A stretch of 64,000 nt of DNA from Coprinus comatus. Taxonomy: Eukaryota; Basidiomycota; Agaricomycetes; Agaricales; Agaricaceae. The translations under genes were made by a program, and so were the position numbers. The stretch is taken from positions 310,001 to 374,000 of the forward strand of contig JAWPGT010000018.1 in the NCBI GenBank assembly GCA_034638255.1. Direction: 5' to 3'. Position 1 is the stretch's first letter. Each line of letters opens with the position of its first letter. The notes beneath the pieces were generated by a model. The model had not been told where the DNA came from and did not search any database. It saw only the letters and a list, made by a program, of their open reading frames with translations. Positions 35,672 to 48,185 of the stretch are shown one piece after another.

Positions 35672-36150
35672 CTTATCTTTTTAATGAGATATTTGAATTG
35701 TTTGAGTAGGGGAAATTGGGGTTGTGATGGGTAAAACGGAGAAGTAACTTTTCCTATTTGATTTTGGTTTCTATGTGCTCTATTGATATGTGTGGACACT
35801 GGAATGTCCATAACTAGAAATCCTCCGAAATGACTCCCCCATCACCAAGAACTAGATGGTTTATTCTGACCCGTGATTCTTAGCCGGACTACCGTCTTTT
35901 GTTGGAGCTTTGGAGTACCGACGCATCAGAATAAGTGGATCTAAATGCCCAACTCTTGATGCATACGGAAACATCCGTTATACAGTATAAGGCTCTCCCT
36001 GTGTAGTACCTTGTTTCGGTAAGTCTTCTCCCTCAAAATTAAATTGGGGAGACGATCGTCATTCTTATTTTTATAGCATACATGAATACATAGTTGGAGT
36101 ATAAAGCATAATAATAGTTATCAGTGATATCATTTCAACAACCAAACCTT
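35672..36150. other. Spacer between P5C reductase start and S41 protease stop
   Basis: About 480 bp with no coding signal. It holds the upstream region of the minus-strand reductase and the 3' UTR of the protease. Confidence 0.5.
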
Positions 36151-39112
36151 TCAGAGCAGACGAGTCACAACTTCTTTCCAGATGGCAGCGGGGTTATTGG
36201 CGCTAAATTAAATGTCAATCAGCAAGCGTTATAGGACACCGATCAAAAAGAATACTTACATTGCGGGGGTCAATGGCAAGTTGAGATCAGCATCATGTAG
36301 TTGCCATTCTGTGTAAACAAAAGGTTTTAATCCCGTCTATTTGGGGAGTGGCAAATAAGAAAAATATAACGCACCTTCAGGTTCAGCAGGATTATCAATA
36401 CCAAATCCAAGCCTCCAAGTGATACCTTGTACACCATTCACGAGGCTATTTTTGTTGTTAAATATATGTTAATAGTTATTGATATATGTCACTCACAGGT
36501 CAGGAGGTGCCAATGGACTGTTCTTCAGTTTCGTTGACTTGGACACCATTTCAGTCAAGTGAAATTTACGACAACTCAATTGTTTTCGATGCTTACCTTA
36601 ATTTCAGTATCCATAGTCGAGAAATCAGTCGATTGTCCTCCAACGATACCACAGTATTGTTGTTGGACACCTTTCCTACCACCAAGAACAACAGTCTTAG
36701 CACCTTCCAATTTCTTCATAGTAATCTAATATACCACAACCAAAGTCAGAAACTCCATATCAATTCCAAGAAGAATAGCAAAACGTACACTGAACAATGA
36801 GCAAGAGCTTGCACATCTGCCATTACTAACGATCACCACTTTCTTAGGGTCGAATAACGCTTCGGGAGGAGGAGTAGATGGGAAACCTTCAGGTTGACAT
36901 TCTTGACCAAGTCTATACAAAACATAAATTCCAAAGATTAGATTCCATAAAAAGCAAATAAACCATGAGCTTACTTTTGACTGAAAGCATCAGGCCTTCC
37001 ATTGATTGTCTTTTCTACTACAGGAGACAACCAATCATCATTTTCTCCAAAGAATACATTGGTTGCATTTCTCCATTGCAAAGGATTATAAAGCAATTGA
37101 AGGCCAGGATCACGGTCATTTGTGATAAGGTCTTGAACGATTTGACGAGCGAGAGGACCAGCGCGAGCGGTAGTATAGAGACCAGCCTGAGGAACTGTGG
37201 TATCTTTTGGTCCAGCGATCTGGAAGAAAGAAAGCCAAAGTAAGCATTCTATTATTGGGAAAGCTTTGAAAAGCGTTTACAATACGATGTAACCACTGCA
37301 ACAATCTATTAGTATTTCTTTTTAGGAAATTCAACGCGAAAGAAAACTTACATGTGCAGCGCAAATGAATCCTCCACCATTGTTGGACTTTCAAAAAAAA
37401 AAAAAAAAGATTGAGACAAAAACACCTCCCTGGTGGAAAAGACTCACCACATCCACGACAAGTTGCGTAGCACCAGCAGACTTGAGTGTCAATAATCCTT
37501 GTAACAAACTCTGCAAAAACGCATCATAGTTATTATCCGAGAAACTTCCTAAAGCCAATACACCAGTCTTATTGTCATCAAGCAAGAAGAACTGAGCAGC
37601 ATTACGAGATCCAGCGACAGGTCCCTTTGGAACCAATTCCAAAGGAAGTACAACATCAGACAATGGGGTAGCATCAAAAGCAACGTTAAGACGATGTTTA
37701 CGAGCGTCTGATGTAGAGATAGGACCTTGTTGTTGGAAAATTGATGCAGGTGATTCAGCTGGAGAAGCGCGATTCTCCGAGATATCATTAATATCGATAC
37801 CATTTGTTCCTGCACGAGCCCTACAGTTCTTCTCGAGAAGAGATGCAGTATCGGTGAAGGCAGTACCCGCAAAGCGAGACCTATAAGGGACCTAGAAGCG
37901 TCCTGTTAGACGAGGTCTTTTAAAACGTTAAATATACTGACCGTGATTGTCTCGATAGTTCTACTACCAGTGCGTTGGATGGTTAAAACGACTTGGTTAT
38001 CCAAAGGAAGTGATTGCTGGGCGAAATTACCCATAGAGTAGGTCCATCCCGCGGCAGCGGCTTGGTAACTGGAGAAGAACCTAAATACAATGAAATGTTA
38101 GGTCGCAATTTCAACATCGTATTACTATTCGATCGATGACACTTACGAATTTTGACGCGTACCAAGACCTTGGTAGCTACCGGTAATTGCCGCATTAGCA
38201 TCGATCGCATTATTGGGATTCTTTCCATTGATCAGAAGAACTTTAGCCCCGGCGAGCTGGTTTGTAGAAAGAAGAAAAGTTAGAAAGAGTGCAGTATAAT
38301 AAGTTACTAAAAACATCTTACCGAGGCGAGTTGGCCCTTAAGTTTTCCTGGAAGTGCATTCTGCCAAACGTCAATTTGGTCGGGGAATTCGGCAGTAGCA
38401 ACAGTGAAGGCTTCAGGAGCAATATGTACACTTTGTTGTCCAGATTCGTCGGTCAACAAGGACAGTGGGAGAGGAAGGTAGTTGATGAAAAGAGCTATAA
38501 TGTATGGGTATGAACAAACTGTGTTCATGACATGTATTTTTGGAAAAACCACATACAGTCCTATGGAAAGTATGAAATACTGTCAGTTTCATGGTTGAAA
38601 CATATGTAAGAGGGACAACATACATAACAACGATTAAGCCAAACACAGTGACCATCATTCAATCTCTTGAGAGTACGTGAGAGGTCGATGTGTAGGTCAT
38701 AATCAGACGGATGCCTTTGTTTAGTAATCCTAGCCAAGTCCTTGAATAAATCCTCATGAACGTCTTGTGTGAACGGGGCAGGTGCACTAATTTGATAATT
38801 AACAGAGGTGTGGAATGCCAAAGTCTTGCTAATGACTTCGATAATCTAGAATATGAAACGCGATAAGTATGTCATCGTGCATTATGTATTGAACACATTG
38901 TGAAGAATATTTTTGGTACGTACATTCGTCTTCAGGGTCTCGTTAACTTTGATAGAAGTATAACATTCCCTCACAGCCCGAGGAGCAACCCATTTTTGAC
39001 CTGCAATGGCAGCACAAGGGTCTTCAGGAGCACGAGGAAGAGTAGATGCATCCACATATAGGCTAAGTCCTACCAAAGCACCTAAAAGCATCAACTTGTT
39101 TCCCATTTTCAA
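36151..39112 (-). CDS. Secreted S41-type (tail-specific/CPAF-like) serine protease
   Basis: Many-exon gene. The N-terminus MKMGNKLMLLGALVGLSLYV followed by DAS is a signal peptide, so the product is secreted or extracytoplasmic. Cys-rich PEDPCAAIAGQKWVAPRAV follows. A central region has HIDLSRTLKRLNDGHCVW. The core of the S41 fold is ATQLVVDV, NNGGGFICAAHWLH, and the candidate catalytic-Ser block VVIVSNGRCASSCSLFS, then KKLEGAKTVVLGGRKGVQQQ. The C-terminus is NNPAAIWKEVVTRLL at the stop (36151-36153). All exons I checked join in frame. Homologous uncharacterised S41 proteins are common in Agaricomycetes. The substrate is unknown. Two Met codons two residues apart (39112, 39106) are equally possible starts. 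Confidence 0.85.
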
Positions 39113-39848
39113 AGCTCTTCAGAGAAAAAAGAGGACTGGAGGAAGTAAGGTCGATCTGTACGAGGTCGCAAAAAACTTCTTTCATGTCGCAGGCGCATAT
39201 ACTTATAGCATTAATTTTCAGAAAAGGTCCCGACCGGGACATTCAGGTCGCACACCGTGCTTCTGTCTTAATGATAGGGACATTCCGACAGCGGCAGGCC
39301 AAGTAACAGCGTGGTCTCTCGGACCAAATTCGGTAAGTATGAATGAAACGATCAGGTGTCCTTGTGAAGGCTTCATGTGTGAGAGCCTCTGAGAGCACAG
39401 GTGCATCACATCCTTGCTTTGCCGATGCAAGTTCAGGTGGTAAAGAGACTCGTGGGATGATGGCAATGCGTGATCCAGATGCATTAATTCCAATCACTGC
39501 CTGTTTATCAACATTTGAAAATTTGAAAATGAGACCGTTGGTATTTGAAACAGTGAAACCGAAATAAACATGGAAATAAAGGGGTTATAAGATGTCGTAT
39601 TGCATGTGGTAGTGGGAATTAAACGTGCCCACGTTATAAGAGTAGTGCTATGATTGGAGCCTCATTCGAAGGCCATCTGAAGGTTGATCTTGACAACAGC
39701 ATGCGAAAACACTAGATTCTGCAATATCTCGAAGGGAAAATAGGATACATAACACGAAAAATAATAGAATGGTACAAATATTTCGAAACGGAGATAGAAG
39801 TCGAATGTGCTTTCCGTATCAAATCGAATCTAAGGAGTGGGTGAACAC
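39113..39848. other. Upstream region of the protease gene, with an unexplained open stretch
   Basis: The first 100 bp should hold the protease promoter. Between 39230 and 39500 the minus strand is open and reads GINASGSRIAIIPRVSLPPE and onward. It is preceded by a plausible AAACAG acceptor, and the plus strand is open too. I could not place either translation, so no gene is called. Confidence 0.4.
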
Positions 39849-42800
39849 TGTCACCGTACCTTCCAATCATCGCTGGTGAGACCAACCAGGTCCCGGAGTA
39901 GTGACCGGATACCTGACCAAAAGGTGTAAGTGACCTTATCACGACAAGATGGTATTATCACATACGGAGCTGTAAGTCCGTGTCCTTTTTCCTTCTCAAT
40001 TTGCAGTGTAAACTGCAAATCATTTGTCCCGCGGACCCAATCCACGGAGCACCAATTTCTTCGACCCATTACATACTTGTGCTTGCGAGAGGTTCCATCA
40101 GTATCGGTTCCAAATAAGGGATACTATTTGAATGTCAATTGCGGCACGGGAATTAAGAGGTTTATTATAAAACATACCATGGATTCATCGGTGTTAGAAT
40201 GATGAAGTGTCTTGTGTGTTTTGGTTGAGAGTTGATTCACCATCGTAAGCACACCAACGGGTCTAGTTCGGGAAAGGTTGGTGGTCTGGCTCATTAATCT
40301 AGATCAAGGCACAAACAATGACTTACGGAGGTGTATTGACGATGGCACCTGAAGGTTAAATTTAGTCATATGTAAGAGAAATACCGCAAGTCATACGCAC
40401 TGGTTACAATATTCAGCATATACCGATGGTCATGCCTAGGTGTAACATCTACTTCCTTTTTCCCTGTAAGGGTTTTAAGGACACCTACGGCAGCACAATG
40501 CACGTCCCCGGATAAAATTGATATACGAATGCGCTGGTAAGCCGCAATCGCCTGAAGTTGGTCAATCAACCAATTACGTTCGGTCTAAATCCCCAAATAA
40601 TGAGTAGAAGGTCATTGAAATGAAGATAGAGATAGCAAATACCTTGTGTGATCGAGCGGTCCAATGGTCATTCAAGTCATCTAACAATTCGGCATCTGCA
40701 TTGAATTTGTTGACAAATCCGGATAGACCGAGGCTGCCGTTTCGGCCAAGAGCAACGAGAGGGTTTAATTTCGATTCAAGGGCAGTTTCAAGGAAAACCA
40801 TGCGAGGGTAAGCAATTGGAATACCGACCAAGACGATGAGGTGTTCTATGGACTCTGATAAGGTTTTGATCCTCTGGAAAACCTTGTCGTACTGGAAGGG
40901 GCTGCAGATTGTATCTTTCGTGCGCTCGGCTCTGCTTGAACGTGAGTGCTGTGCGAAAATTTAATTTTACTAGCTAAGTTACCTGCAATCAAGAGAAAGT
41001 AGGGCCACCTGAGGGCCCATATTGGTTAAAAAGGAGTGCGAGACCTGTGGAATGTAAGGCCCCATTTGTCCGAAGATGATTGATTTGTAGACATGGTTTC
41101 CAGGGGTGTCGTTTGTCCCATCGACTTCAGCTATACAAGGCCTATGAGAAATCATTCATGGTGATTCTCGCTCACTCACGATTGATAAAGCATTGAAAAA
41201 GCAGGAAAAAGAAGTATCCACGGGCTCCGATACTAGAAAGAGTGTTTGATGGAATGCCTCTAAGATGTGTTTTATGGATAACCTACTGTCGGAACACGGG
41301 CGCTCGTTGCATATCATCGGGGTCTAGCAAACGTTTTAATGCCGTGATGGTTATAAAATGTTTATTCATAACTCACAACTTCCGAAACCGTCAATCTTTG
41401 TTTAAAAAGTGTCAATCAATGGGTTGGAAACGATCGTACTTGAGGAAAGAAGTCATACCAGATCTATTTAAGTGTTAAAGTTGTGCATGAATGTATTTAT
41501 TTACCAAATATACTTACCATGATCATCTGTTTAGACAGATTAATGTCAACCTAGGTTTTGTTAATGATATGGGACGGCAAGGACGTACCACACATATTGA
41601 CCATTGGACTATTACGACATTCATCCCAGCGCATAACGATAAAGATGTCAAAGAGACTTACATGGAACTGTTGGCCCTTGCAAAAGCACCTCTCCTAAAG
41701 CATTGACAATAATGATTGAAGAAGAACCTGTCAATGCAATTCTTGATTTCTTCTGTTAGTGGATATCTTTTTCTTTCTTCAGGTTTCATTTTTGAAACCC
41801 AGTCTTGCATTTCAGGTTCACGAACGAGACTATCGCAATAAAGTTGATCTCCACCTCCTACAAGGGCATGGAAAGGTGTTTCAGAGTGTTTTGTTAGTAA
41901 ATCCATCCACACTGGATCATAACCGGTCTTAAAACCAGGGCCTCTGAAATCATCAGGATTAATTCCAGCGGAGAAGCCATTGCACTATGTCGGTCTGTTG
42001 AACACGGTGATGGGATCCAGGAAGGCCTAGCACATACTGAATAAGCAGCCCAACGTAGGTTTTGGTTGCGTCCAGGGACAAAAAAGCTGAGTGCTTGTCC
42101 ATTATTGATTCGGTATGAAATTTCCATTTCATGCTCATCAAGCGGGATCTGGATCATGAACCTCCAAAAGGTGAATGTGCTAGATATGGTGATTGGTGGG
42201 TGAGGGTAAACACAATGCTGAATAAGTACATACCCGCCGAGACCTCCGTAGACATAAATTTCTTGTCCATATGCTTCTTCTTTCCTGTAATTTGGACCTG
42301 TACCATTATATGTCGAGCTCGATGTTGAATAACTGGGCCTCATAGGTGATGCAGGAAAAACGGTGGAATGAGGGTCTGCGGGATGAGGGCCAAGGTCCAA
42401 TGATACCGTTGGCTGTCGACCGAAGCCACTGTTCAATGTACCTGACACTGAGGAAGAGGCATAAGGTGATGAATTACTGCCCAGGTTCATACTTCGGATT
42501 GTTGATGGGGTCAACTGGTCAGAGTCCCATTCGTACGTAAGTTTTGGGTGAGGTTCATAGAAAGATCCCGAGTCGGCAGTTACGATGAGGGCGGCACCAT
42601 ACCAAATACGACTGCGCTCGTCAATTGTATCAAATCTAGAGCAAGATGAGCGGGTGAGTTGTAGGGATGAATAAGTGTGAGTATGTACTTTAGCAGCGGT
42701 CCGCACATAAACTGTAGGTGGGTTTGGAGTGAATTTTAACGACCAGATGAGGGGACAAGTATTAAGTACCTGCAGATGGGGATCCATCCTTGCGACTCGT

Positions 42801-43245
42801 AACTGTTGAGACCGCTGGATAGCATTCAAGCGCGTCAATGTATCTGGCGACAGAAATTGTTGTCCTTGAGCAGGAAAGGCAGGCTGTGATGTTTGTGGAT
42901 AGGCGAACTGTTGATTGCCCGCCATAGAAGGTCCAGGCATACCAGCATTATACTGAACGCTTGGTATTCGATCTGCTGGAGGGGGAAATTGACTAGGTTG
43001 AATCCAGCTGGGATGGGCTGGTTGTCCGTCTTTCGGGGGCAACGGCGGGGGTACAGGAGAGCGTGGGGGTTGGCCATAGAAACCGCCAATGAAGCCGTCT
43101 GGCATTGGACTTACATCCTCGTAACGGCCACCATGAGTGGCATAGTATTCGGATTCCTGGACAAATTAAGTAAGTGATACCGAAGGGATAGTAAGAAGCC
43201 AACTTTCTGAGCGCGACGATGGGCATGCCACCCAGCGTTGTCCAT
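39849..43245 (-). CDS. PhoD-like phosphatase domain protein
   Basis: Large multi-exon gene. The start chosen is Met 43245, giving MDNAGWHAHRRAQK spliced to ESEYYATHGGRYEDVS. A Pro/Gln-rich linker follows (PRSPVPPPLPPKDGQ). An N-terminal beta domain has SYRINNGQALSFFVPGRNQN. The metallophosphatase core includes CNGFSAGINPDDFRGPGF, ALVGGGDQLYCDSLV (metal ligands), VLVGIPIAYPRMVFLE, NWLIDQLQ, and RIRISILSGDVHCAAVGV (GDVH metal motif). The C-terminal beta region reads DLQFTLQIEKEKGHGLTAPY. Such proteins are intracellular fungal PhoD_2 family members of unknown substrate. The C-terminal limit near 39849 is uncertain, since DDWK is followed by a possible GTACGG donor. Exon joins checked in the core are in frame. 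Divergent from the next gene by about 350 bp. Confidence 0.8.
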
Positions 43246-43598
43246 GAGTGCTGGTGGCTTGAAAGGATGATTGACGCAAGTACTAAAATAGTCATACGAC
43301 TTAGAGTGGCAGTGCCTTGCGATGGCCTTGGCTATGACGCACACTACAAAGCTGTGCTGTCTTTTACGACTGTCGGATGAGCTGAAGGAACGACGAGAGG
43401 AGGACTAATCAATATGATTAATTATCACCGAGCTTGCCGAATATCAGAGAGAGAGATGTGGATGTGAGGTCACGGCTAGAGCGGCACGTGAGTATGTAAG
43501 CTCCTGGAGCAAAATATCTCTGATGGAGTGTTGCACTTCTTTTAATACCTTTTTTCTTATTTATTCTATTCTACTGCTCTTTCTTTATTTCTCATACC

Positions 43599-44585
43599 AT
43601 GACCGAGTACGACTTCTCCCCAGAGGCCTACAACAAGTTTATCGAAGGCAACCGGCGTATTGCTCAGTGGGTCGACAACACAAGCCGTACCCCTCAGAAA
43701 AGTCCAGAGGCTCCCCCAACTCCTGCGGACCACAATGCAAATCTCCCTGCATACGCAGAGCCAAGTGCGGACCGTCGACGTTCTTCAAAAAAACATCACA
43801 GAAGACAGTACACAGATTCCAGGATCTCTGAACATTATCGCCCTCCGTCTCCAGTCTCTGCACAGCGCCCGCCTTCTTCACGCCATCGCTCTGCGTCGTA
43901 CTCCCAGTCTCCTCACCACCCTTCCCCAGTGCGATCCAAGACTTACTATCCCCAGCCTATACCCATGGCCCGTGAGTATTCAGGTCAATCCTCACAAACC
44001 TCGGCCAGCACCCAAGTCTATTCCTCTACTGCACAGTATATGCCCCACCCCGCATCGACGATACCAAGTTTTTCATACCCGTTCCCTCAGCAGCATTATC
44101 CGGATTACAATTCCGTCCGTACTAGACTAGAACCTTCTCGCACATTCACAGCCCCGGCTTACACTTCGGGATACCCAACACACCAACGCTACCCTTCCTC
44201 GCCGGCTTATCCTAACCAGCCTGGAAAAACCCGCTATCCGTATCCACCCAACGATCCAGTTCTAGTGAATTTACCGAGCAGTGGCCAAAAAAGCCCAGCG
44301 CCCCCTCAATCTCGTATTGACGTTTCAAAGGTGTGTACCAAGTTGTTCGCTTATTAACAAGTGCTCATTCATGAGTAGTTCCCGTTTCAACCTCAACTGC
44401 CCTTCTCCGCTTACGAAACCGTACAGCCAAAGAAACAGAAACAACTCCCTCTTTTGAAGCGTCTCTTCACAGGATTTGGTATCGGCAAAAGCAGTAAAAG
44501 TACACGTTCAGCAGGTATACGTACTCCCGAACCTAGCCCCACAGCCTCAAAACCGCGCAAGAGGCGAAATAGTTCCTATGTCTGA
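43599..44585 (+). CDS. Pro/Ser/Tyr-rich conserved mushroom protein
   Basis: Two exons (43599-44330, 44379-44585), 312 residues. The N-terminus MTEYDFSPEAYNKFIEGNRR followed by IAQWVDNT is the only ordered-looking, conserved part. I recognise this opening from unnamed Agaricomycete proteins. The rest is a Pro/Ser/Tyr/Gln-rich disordered chain (RYPYPPNDPVLVNLPSSG). The C-terminus is basic (KKQKQLPLLKRLFTGFGIGK, then KPRKRRNSS), suggesting a nuclear or membrane-peripheral location. No domain or function can be assigned. The GTGTGT donor and GAGTAG acceptor are phase 0. Confidence 0.65.
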
Positions 44586-45318
44586 TGATATTTTAATACA
44601 TTTCCCGTCTCAAGTTTTTCTTTATACTTCTATCTACTCTTTATCTGTTTGTTTGCTCAATGTGTGCCATGTTACTTTTAGAGATTGTATCATACCCTTA
44701 TCTTTATCTGACTGGTAGTTCTTCTTTCTCTTATCGTGGTTTGCACATCTAATACCGATATGGGTGCATTCCTTGCTCTTTTTTCCCTTTGCCTTTGTAT
44801 ATCGTTTCTAGATTCATATTTTACCTCGTCCTTGTAATCGCATTAGTCGTTTTTGCTTCTGGTGCTACCGCCGCAGCTTCGGATCTTGCGGTAAGCAGTG
44901 TGGCTACAGCAGTGTGGCAATTCCTAGCAATTCCCTCCCTGGGGACTGTGACATTTTGTTAAAATGGCACATGATGCCTTAAAGCAGTATGTACAAAGCA
45001 CAAGGCACATTCTGGCACATTGTCAATTTTGCCACATTTCCCATTTACGCTCAAACGAACTCAAACAAATATAAACATATCATTCAAGTCTCCACACGAA
45101 CAGTGACCAAAAATAGCCGCAGAACAATAGCGAATAATGTTAAAGAGCATTGAGCAACTGTTTAAGCGCTAAGAAATTACCAATGGACCGCATGACAAAA
45201 AGAATCAATTGTGATCCAAACTTCGAAAACTAAATCAACACACTAACACTGCGAAGTCCTACTACACTACCTTTATGAGCTTTTATATATATATCTCTAT
45301 ATAAAAGAATCTCGAAGC
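44586..45318. other. Intergenic region between convergent genes
   Basis: About 730 bp of 3' flank. A plus-strand T/C-rich stretch follows the orphan stop, and a TATATATATA run sits at about 45284-45303. No coding or RNA gene evidence. Confidence 0.5.
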
Positions 45319-47365
45319 TCAACCAATGTGTTCGACAACAGTAGTAACAAGTTTTCCATCAATCACAACCGTCTTCAACATCTCCGGAACAGCATATTCT
45401 TCAAATACACCTTCTTCTTCACCAATCACAGGAAGTGAAACATTAATAGCACTGCATTTTGCAGTTGTGATTTCCGCATTCAGGCTTTCCTTTGATAGAT
45501 ATAATTGTCCAGAATCAGTGGAATCTACTTGAATCATTGGGACTGTTCCGGTGATTTGAGCAGCAAAGGAAGGTGATGCTGTGATTGAGATACTAGAAAC
45601 AACTGAATCGACCAAAATGGAGGTTTTGGTGCTGCGGACTGGAAAAAGAGTTACCAAACAAATTAAGAAGTCAGTTAAATGTCAATTCAATTATGGGCAT
45701 GTTTTCTTTTTGACAAAGAATGGTAGATGGCCAGAAACGGAAAGGGAATGTGTACAAGAGAGAAATCTGAAAAAACTGACTCAAGTTTACGGTGTTAACT
45801 TTTCCTTTAACAATGACTGTTGTGTTATTGCAGTTGTAAATGTTGATAGATTGACCAAGTGATGTCTCATCCACCGTAATCACAGCACCATTTTCTTGGT
45901 TTTCCTGTTAATTTTCCATTTAGTTTATTAGTTCCTTAACTCCATTGGAGGGGAATTTAAAACTGACAATCATCCACTTGTTACCCTCCAATGCAAATTT
46001 GGGCGGCTTCTTTCCAGCAAGAGCTGCGGGTTTTGTTGGGCGAACAGGTTTCTTTCCGGCTGTTTGATTTGTAAGTTAGTCACGCAATAGGGTGGGTTGA
46101 TAGAAGACATACCAGCATGAGTAGATCCAGGAACGGTATTTCCTGCTCTTAATTCAGGGTTTTTGTGTGTCATTTCACTCTTATCAACTTTCCTCAAACT
46201 CTTGGTGATTTCTTCGCCACGATTCAGTTCAGCAAAGACAGAGGCCACTCCACCGGCAGCAGGAGCAGATGTCGTAGGGGCGGGAGGTGCTCGCGGTGCA
46301 ATAGGTTGTGCTTCTAACTCTTGGACTGTAATTCCCTGTTATGTGACGATTAACACTAATTGCAAATGCACATGTGTTAAAGGAAACAGCACCTTGTGGT
46401 TCCAAACGAGACCGGTCTTGTACCATTCACCAGCATGTTCTTTAGCAGCATCAAGAATACCCCCCAGACCACGACACCATTCCACATGACGCGCGTCCCT
46501 TTTGTGTAACAAAAAAATAAGGGGATGCATCTTTCGAGAACACATATATCTTACTTGTCCTTAAAGTCCTTGATGACCCTATTTCCATAATATTCAGACG
46601 ATTCTTTGACATCCGAGACATATTGTGCTGGTCTTTCCTGTATGAGAATGGCTTGTGGGTTAAACCAAGTTGAGTGGCAATATGAATAAAACATACATTC
46701 AAGACCCAACCCACAGCAACAGCAGCTTCAGAAGCATATTGAAGATGACCAAAAGTATCCCTCTCGCGTCTATAGGTATCTTTGGCTTTATTGAAAGCTT
46801 CGATCGACCTGGAGATTGGTTCAAGTAACTTCTGTAATTGGTCTTGATCAGGTTTCTTGCACTTGCCAACCTTTACCAAAAAGTTTCGTAGTTCTCCATA
46901 TTCCGCAGCTACCAAGTTTCCCTAAGTGATGAATGTATTAATTGTCTATCAGGTTCTTTATCATCACATAGAACTTACGATTTCAGTGATGAGGGGAAGA
47001 TTGAAACTATTTGATAGCTGGACCCAAGGCTTGATCTTAGCTTCAATAACTGCCTTATCGAAAGCTTTGACACTAGCGGGCAGATCGTCCTCGACAGCTG
47101 GGGCTGATTCTGGAGCTGGAGGCGGAGGCGGAGGTGGCGGTGGCGGAGCAGGAGCAGGAGCACCACTGGCAACAGCTGCAGGACCGTCTTCTAACTCTGA
47201 GGGATTAGATGGTTGAGAAGCGGAAGCAATGTCTTCGAGACGCGACGTTGCGGCTTCCAAGCTGCAGTTAGGGGGTTGAGAAGAGAATACCACTAGAGAT
47301 ATATGACCGGATGCATACCGCTTGATTATTGTAGCAAGGGAGTATAAACCTTGACTTGTAGCCAT
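45319..47365 (-). CDS. SRV2: Adenylyl cyclase-associated protein (CAP / Srv2)
   Basis: Actin-monomer recycling factor that also couples Ras to adenylyl cyclase in fungi. The N-terminal oligomerisation region is MATSQGLYSLATIIKR spliced to LEAATSRLEDIASA. A run of ten Pro in the linker is unusual in being placed before the HFD. The helical folded domain has VKAFDKAVIEAKIKPWVQLS, RNFLVKVGKCKKPDQDQLQK, DARHVEWCRGLGGILDAAK, and EWYKTGLVWN. A WH2-like/linker part follows (SVFAELNRGEEITKSLRKVD). The C-terminal CARP beta-helix reads ENGAVITVDETSLGQSINIY, SILVDSVVSSISITASPSFA, and ends VVEHIG. Frame is intact. Its start faces the 5' side of nothing close; upstream (47366-47533) is the 3' end of the release-factor gene on the same strand. 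Confidence 0.93.
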
Positions 47366-47533
47366 TGTTCTAGTGTTTGTAATGGATGTACGGTGTAACC
47401 AACAGAGCCATCTCGAGAGAATCTAAAGATACATCACATGGCGGCGTATGCCGATCAATCCAACCCCTGTCTGTAAGTACGGGTATAATATTGCTAAGCT
47501 CATGTAGAGTATATCTACGCTTCCTCAATTATT

Positions 47534-48173
47534 TCAATCCTCCTCATCAACTTCTAGGGTGGATTCCGTACCCTGCTTTGCAAGAGCCTTCTTTTTCGCC
47601 TTCTTTCGACGTCTACGTTCCCTCTCTCTCTGCTTTGCCCGTTTCATTTCCTCCTTGGAAAGTCCAGGATTCGCAATCTCATCTAACTGTAGGTTGGTAC
47701 CCAGCCAATACTCACCATTAGTGTTACATTAAAAGATATTGAAGAACTACACGCCTTCTGGAGAAGTAGCTTGCGTGCTATTTTTCTATTCTGGGCAAGG
47801 GATCGTGTCTCATGACATTTCACTCGAATCCCTGTCGGCTTGTGCAAAAGTTGAACATTGTTTTCAGTCTTGTTAACAGATTGACCACCCTGGTGTATTC
47901 ATGACAGCAAGAATGAATTATAACCCTTTCTACAAAAGCAAACGTCAAAGGACATACGGGACCACTTCCTACAATAACCAATTACAATCCTACTCTCAAG
48001 TAGAAAAATATATTCACTTACCGCGCACAAAAGCTTCTTCTAAATCTTCTTCTCGAAATTCAGGAACTATTCGTTGTTGATGAGCTTTCTTAAGTGCAGA
48101 GTAAAAGACAGGATGTTTAGAGGGGGAGGAGGAAGGTATATCAAGCGGAACAGCATCTATGTTAGTTCTGGAG
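47534..48173 (-). CDS. Mitochondrial GGQ release-factor-like protein (MTRFR/Rso55 type), start unresolved
   Basis: Class-I release-factor-like peptidyl-tRNA hydrolase domain of the C12orf65/MTRFR (yeast Rso55) type, expected to rescue stalled mitoribosomes. Order: [52 protein letters not shown] (catalytic GGQ); [49 protein letters not shown]; then a basic tail ending VDEED. The GSGP segment sits on an 11-nt micro-exon (47958-47968). The intron after LLLQK must be GC-AG (47754-47687). No in-frame ATG precedes the first conserved residues, so the 5' end lies upstream, apparently inside the MZM1 gene. Function is inferred from the GGQ family. Confidence 0.82.
47687..47754 (-). other. Predicted 68-nt GC-AG intron
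   Basis: Donor AAG|GCGTGT, branch ACACTAAT, acceptor CCTACAG. Removing it joins LLLQK to [10 protein letters not shown] in phase 0. Using the nearby GT donors gives an in-frame stop or a 29-nt intron. Confidence 0.65.
47958..47968 (-). other. Predicted 11-nt micro-exon
   Basis: TATTGTAG|GAAGTGGTCCC|GTATGTCC on the minus strand. It supplies Gly(part)-Ser-Gly-Pro immediately before the catalytic Gly-Gly-Gln on the next exon. Confidence 0.75.
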
Positions 48174-48185
48174 TTAGCTAGTATT

